Origin: Elizabethkingia bruuniana
GTDB taxonomy: Bacteria; Bacteroidota; Bacteroidia; Flavobacteriales; Weeksellaceae
Assembly (NCBI RefSeq): GCF_002024805.1
Contig: NZ_CP014337.1
Location: 1,240,001-1,304,000, forward strand
Length of the DNA stretch: 64,000 nt
Direction of reading: 5' to 3'
Below, in pieces: positions 60,869-64,000 of the stretch. Each line of letters opens with the position of its first letter. The first letter of the stretch is position 1. The notes under the pieces were generated by a model. That model was not told the DNA's origin, did not search any database, and saw only the letters and a list, made by a program, of their open reading frames with translations. Both the position numbers and the translations under genes were made by a program.

Positions 60869-61723
60869 TTACTTAATAATTCTGTCCAATACCCACTGAA
60901 TTGTCATCTTTTCAGATGCATGGTGGTCAGCAGAGAATTCTCCACGGCGTCTGTTAGCAATAACGCAGTTAACAGTAATAGCCTTATGGCCTAATAATTT
61001 GGATAATCCGTAAATAGCTGATGTTTCCATTTCGAAATTGGTTACACCAAGATCATTAAGAGTTTCCAAGAACTGGTCGTCCAGAGCTTTCAGTCTTAAC
61101 TGTCTTCCCTGAGGTGCATAGAATCCCGGGAAAGTGGCTGTATTGCCAATATATTTAGCATCCTGATAGTAGTGCGCACTTTCTTTAGCCCAATCAGAGA
61201 AATAAAGTAATGGCTTGATATTTTGATAAGGGAATTTTTCTAAAAAGTTTTTTGAAAACTCATTTTCAAACTGATAGTCCTGATAAAAATGAAGAAGACC
61301 ATCTAATCCTACAACATTTTCTGTTACCAACATGTTGTCTACTTCTACATCTGGATTTACGCTGCCACAAGTCCCCAGACGGAATAATTCTAAAGGGCTG
61401 TGTTCTTTTTTAAATTCCTTTTCTTTTAGGTCTATATTTACCAGAGCATCCAGTTCATTCATTACAATGTCTATATTCTCAGTACCAATACCTGTAGACA
61501 TTACCGTAATTCTTTCACCTCTCAGTGTTCCGGTGTGGGTATAAAACTCACGCTTATTTTTTTTGATTTCAACCTTGTCAAAATATTGAGATACTTTAGG
61601 AACCCTGTCCGGATCTCCAACCAGTATAATTTTTTCAGCGATATCTTCAGGAAGAAGATTCAAGTGGTATACGCTTCCGTCCTCATTAAGCACCAACTCG
61701 GATGCTGCTAGTTTATTCATCAT
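60869..61723 (-). CDS. Nucleoside phosphorylase, uridine-phosphorylase-like
   Basis: 284 residues. PNP_UDP_1 domain: IILVGDPDRVPKVSQYFD (phosphate-binding GDPDR), STGIGTENIDIVMNELDAL, FRLGTCGSVNPDVEVD and NFEMETSAIYGLSKLLGHKAI with the substrate-binding glutamate/methionine. Reversible phosphorolysis of a nucleoside; uridine is the best guess, though purine or adenosine specificity cannot be excluded. Stands upstream of the 59-residue membrane-protein gene on the same strand. Confidence 0.9.
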   Translation of the reverse strand: MMNKLAASELVLNEDGSVYHLNLLPEDIAEKIILVGDPDRVPKVSQYFDKVEIKKNKREFYTHTGTLRGERITVMSTGIGTENIDIVMNELDALVNIDLKEKEFKKEHSPLELFRLGTCGSVNPDVEVDNMLVTENVVGLDGLLHFYQDYQFENEFSKNFLEKFPYQNIKPLLYFSDWAKESAHYYQDAKYIGNTATFPGFYAPQGRQLRLKALDDQFLETLNDLGVTNFEMETSAIYGLSKLLGHKAITVNCVIANRRRGEFSADHHASEKMTIQWVLDRIIK

Positions 61724-61857
61724 AATTTCCGATTTTAAAAAGGAATTGAAGTTAAAAAGAATTTCGGAGATAAAAAAATACTTTTTGTATTTCTGGTCTT
61801 TTACTTCTGTACTTCATATTTTCTTACTTCGTACTTCTAATTTCGTACTTAAAAAAA

Positions 61858-62181
61858 TTACCCGCCTACACGTTTGGTTTTGTAGCCCATTTCCTGCAGA
61901 AGCTTCATAATCTTATCTCTGTTATCTCCCTGAATAATAATGACACCGTCTTTTTCGGAGCCACCAATTCCCAATGAGGTTTTGATTTTTTTAGAAATTT
62001 CTTTCAGTTCTGTATCGCCACCCTCAAAGCCTTCAATTAAAGTTACAGGTTTACCATTGCGTCCTTTTTTTTCAAACTTGCAGACAAGGGCACCCTTTTG
62101 TTCAAACTTTTCTTCAGGCATTTCGAAATCCTGCTCCTCGTGTTCAGGAAAAAGATTTTTTAACTGATCTCTTAAATCCAT
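61858..62181 (-). CDS. SUI1/eIF1-like translation factor
   Basis: 107 residues. The C-terminal 75 residues hold the SUI1 fold: LVCKFEKKGRNGKPVTLIEGFEGGDTELKEISKKIKTSLGIGGSEKDGVIIIQGDNRDKI, with a YciH-like pattern; the first 30 residues are an acidic extension. Probable role in start-codon selection or ribosome binding; E. coli YciH is the analogue. Monocistronic, divergent from gpmI. Confidence 0.9.
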   Translation of the reverse strand: MDLRDQLKNLFPEHEEQDFEMPEEKFEQKGALVCKFEKKGRNGKPVTLIEGFEGGDTELKEISKKIKTSLGIGGSEKDGVIIIQGDNRDKIMKLLQEMGYKTKRVGG

Positions 62182-62286
62182 TTTATTTTATAATACTAGT
62201 AAACAAAAGTAAGAAAAGTTACAATTTTTCAGGGTATTTACCTCATAAAACCTGTGAAATTCCTTACTATTTAGTGCATTGTTTCG

Positions 62287-62294
62287 TATATTTG
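62287..62294 (+). promoter_or_regulatory. -7 box of gpmI
   Basis: TATATTTG, 22 bp before the ATG at 62317. No TTG -33 box found at the right gap. Confidence 0.5.
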
Positions 62295-62316
62295 TTAAGT
62301 TAAATATAATTCTGAA

Positions 62317-63840
62317 ATGTCTAAAAAAGCAATATTAGCCATCCTGGATGGCTGGGGATTAGGTTTAGATCCCAAAGTTTCTGCCATCGCGCAGGCCAAC
62401 ACACCGTTTATTGATTCATGTTTACAAAAATACCCTCACAGCAAACTAGAAGCTAGTGGTTTGGCTGTAGGTTTACCAGCAGGACAAATGGGGAATTCTG
62501 AAGTAGGGCACATGAATCTTGGAGCCGGACGTGTAATTTTTCAGAATCTTGTAAAGCTAAACATGGCAGTGGAAAACAAAACACTGGGGAATGAACAGGA
62601 AATCCTTGCTGCCTTTAAATATGCAAAAGACAACCATAAGAAGATTCACTTTATAGGATTAGTTTCCGACGGAGGGGTACATTCGCATGTTAATCACCTG
62701 AAAGGGCTTTTGGAAGCAGCAGATGATTATGGATTAGAAAATGTCTTTGTTCATGCTTTTACAGATGGACGTGACTGTGATCCGCATTCCGGAAAAGGAT
62801 TTATTCAGGATCTTATAGAGTTTATGGATACCAAAACCGGAAAACTGGCAACAATTGTTGGACGTTATTACGCAATGGACCGTGATAAGCGTTGGGAGCG
62901 TGTACGTATTGCTTACGATGCTATGGTAAATGGTATTGGATTAGCAACCAATAACCCGGTAGGAGCTATTCAGAAATCTTATGAGGAAGATATAACAGAT
63001 GAATTCCTAAAACCAATTATCTGTACTCAGGACGGAATGCCTGTTGCTAAAATAGAAGCTAATGATGTCGTATTCTGTTTCAATTTCAGAACAGACAGAG
63101 GGCGTGAAATTACCATGGCGCTTTCTCAGGAAGATTTCCCTGACTACGAAATGCACAAGCTTCCTTTATACTATGTGACTTTAACCAACTACGATAAAAC
63201 CTTCCATAATGTAAAAGTGGTGTATGATGAAAATATCATTACACATACTATGGGACAGATTCTGGAGGAAAACAACAAAACACAGATTCGTATTGCTGAA
63301 ACTGAAAAATATCCGCACGTTACATTCTTCTTTTCAGGAGGACGTGAAGAGGAGTTCAAAGGGGAGAGAAGGATTTTGTGTCCAAGTCCTAAGGATGTTC
63401 CTACTTATGATTTCAAACCGGAAATGTCGGCTTATGACATTACCAATGCTATTGTTCCGGAATTGGAAAAAGGAAGTGCAGATTTTATCTGCCTGAATTT
63501 TGCGAATACCGACATGGTAGGACATACAGGTGTTTTCCAGGCTGCAGTACAAGCTGCTGAAACAGTAGATAAGTGTATTGAAAAAGTAGCTACTACAGCT
63601 TATAATCACGGATATGCTGTATTTATTTTGGCAGATCATGGTAATTCTGATGTTATGGTAAATCCTGATGGGTCTCCCAATACACAGCATTCAACCAATC
63701 TTGTACCTTTTATTGTAATGGATAAAGATCACACATGGAATGTGAAAGATGGTAAATTGGGAGATGTAGCACCTACAATCCTTAAAGTAATGGGCGTAAA
63801 TATTCCGGAAGAAATGACGGGAGATATTCTTGTTTCTTAA
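62317..63840 (+). CDS. gpmI: 2,3-Bisphosphoglycerate-independent phosphoglycerate mutase
   Basis: 507 residues. The phosphorylated serine is Ser61 in MGNSEVGHMNLGAG; ILDGWGLG near residue 9 and ADHGNSDVM near the C-terminus carry metal ligands, and TDGRDCDPHSG marks the transferase domain. Interconverts 2- and 3-phosphoglycerate in glycolysis using Mn. Start ATG follows a good -7 box by 22 bp. Confidence 0.97.
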   Translation: MSKKAILAILDGWGLGLDPKVSAIAQANTPFIDSCLQKYPHSKLEASGLAVGLPAGQMGNSEVGHMNLGAGRVIFQNLVKLNMAVENKTLGNEQEILAAFKYAKDNHKKIHFIGLVSDGGVHSHVNHLKGLLEAADDYGLENVFVHAFTDGRDCDPHSGKGFIQDLIEFMDTKTGKLATIVGRYYAMDRDKRWERVRIAYDAMVNGIGLATNNPVGAIQKSYEEDITDEFLKPIICTQDGMPVAKIEANDVVFCFNFRTDRGREITMALSQEDFPDYEMHKLPLYYVTLTNYDKTFHNVKVVYDENIITHTMGQILEENNKTQIRIAETEKYPHVTFFFSGGREEEFKGERRILCPSPKDVPTYDFKPEMSAYDITNAIVPELEKGSADFICLNFANTDMVGHTGVFQAAVQAAETVDKCIEKVATTAYNHGYAVFILADHGNSDVMVNPDGSPNTQHSTNLVPFIVMDKDHTWNVKDGKLGDVAPTILKVMGVNIPEEMTGDILVS

Positions 63841-63847
63841 TTCTATA

Positions 63848-64000
63848 ATGGATAAGGAAGTAATAATTACAACAATACAGGCTGCGGATGATAGTGCTTT
63901 GGCATCTATGATCCGCGGTGTTTTTGATGAATATAAAGCACCTACAGAAGGTACTGTTTATGTTGATCCTACAACAGATCATTTGTCTAAAGTATTTGAT
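63848..64000 (+). CDS. GNAT-family N-acetyltransferase (N-terminal part, cut by window)
   Basis: 51 codons to the window edge (MDKEVIITTIQAADDSALASM). The RGVFDEYKAPTEGTVYVDPTTDHLSKVF stretch matches N-termini of a common bacterial GNAT subgroup. It starts 7 bp after gpmI, so co-transcription is likely. The acetyl-CoA-binding motif lies beyond the window. Confidence 0.6.
   Translation, partial: MDKEVIITTIQAADDSALASMIRGVFDEYKAPTEGTVYVDPTTDHLSKVFD

Overview
The window looks like core chromosome of a Bacteroidota bacterium of the Flavobacteriia, most probably Elizabethkingia or a close Weeksellaceae relative such as Chryseobacterium. The support is low-GC coding sequence, promoters of the Bacteroidota type (TTG - about 20 nt - TAnnTTTG), a fused alpha/beta 2-oxoacid dehydrogenase E1, MntR-type regulator, DUF4286, DUF1015 next to serA/serC, and secreted proteins with 'FAQ' signal-peptidase sites. 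Species assignment is inference from gene content; no rRNA, tRNA, prophage, intact IS or CRISPR array was seen.

Layout. 1-3.4 kb: fatty-acyl-CoA ligase (cut by the window edge), acyl-CoA dehydrogenase, small membrane protein. 3.6-5.4 kb: secreted GH5-CBM6-like glycanase. 5.5-10.7 kb: AraC regulator followed by a TolC/EmrA/EmrB-type efflux cassette. 10.7-14.4 kb: methyltransferase, membrane protein, metG. 14.4-17.2 kb: three tandem paralogous outer-membrane beta-barrels sharing a promoter motif, interrupted by a 700-bp gap with a long palindrome. 17.3-25.1 kb: aroB, proline dehydrogenase, priA, dacB, kbl. 25.2-31 kb: two paralogous MORN-like lipoproteins behind twin inverted-repeat operators, deoxyinosine glycosylase, queA, rlmN, a secreted protein, polyprenyl synthase, then a repeat mosaic. 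31.3-39.6 kb: DUF1349 protein, PAS-LuxR regulator, two small membrane proteins, branched-chain-type E1, OmpA lipoprotein, lpdA, patatin. 39.6-46.2 kb: dgkA-type kinase, M28 peptidase, the serC-serA-DUF1015 set, ferredoxin, LuxC-like acyl-CoA reductase. 46.3-53 kb: AraC/OMP/DoxX group, DUF4286, gyrA, TPR protein. 53-58.4 kb: MntR-like repressor divergent from a 1126-residue GH18-deacetylase-GT2 fusion, then threonine aldolase. 58.4-64 kb: LEA-like 11-mer repeat protein, tag, CBS protein, a disrupted mini-ORF, two tiny membrane proteins, uridine-phosphorylase-like enzyme, SUI1-type factor, gpmI and the start of a GNAT acetyltransferase.

Functionally, most is housekeeping: amino-acid metabolism (serA, serC, aroB, proline dehydrogenase, kbl, threonine aldolase), tRNA/rRNA maturation (metG, queA, rlmN), DNA maintenance (gyrA, priA, two glycosylases), cell envelope (dacB, dgkA, beta-barrels, OmpA) and central carbon (E1, lpdA, gpmI). 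The most unusual items are the single-chain GH18-deacetylase-GT2 enzyme, the DUF1015 gene in the serine operon with a DGHHR motif, the duplicated TATTCTA-N6-TAGAATA operator in front of the lipoprotein pair, several promoters placed almost on top of their start codons, and palindromic intergenic repeats. I found no clearly new multi-gene defence or mobile system; that absence is part of the result.
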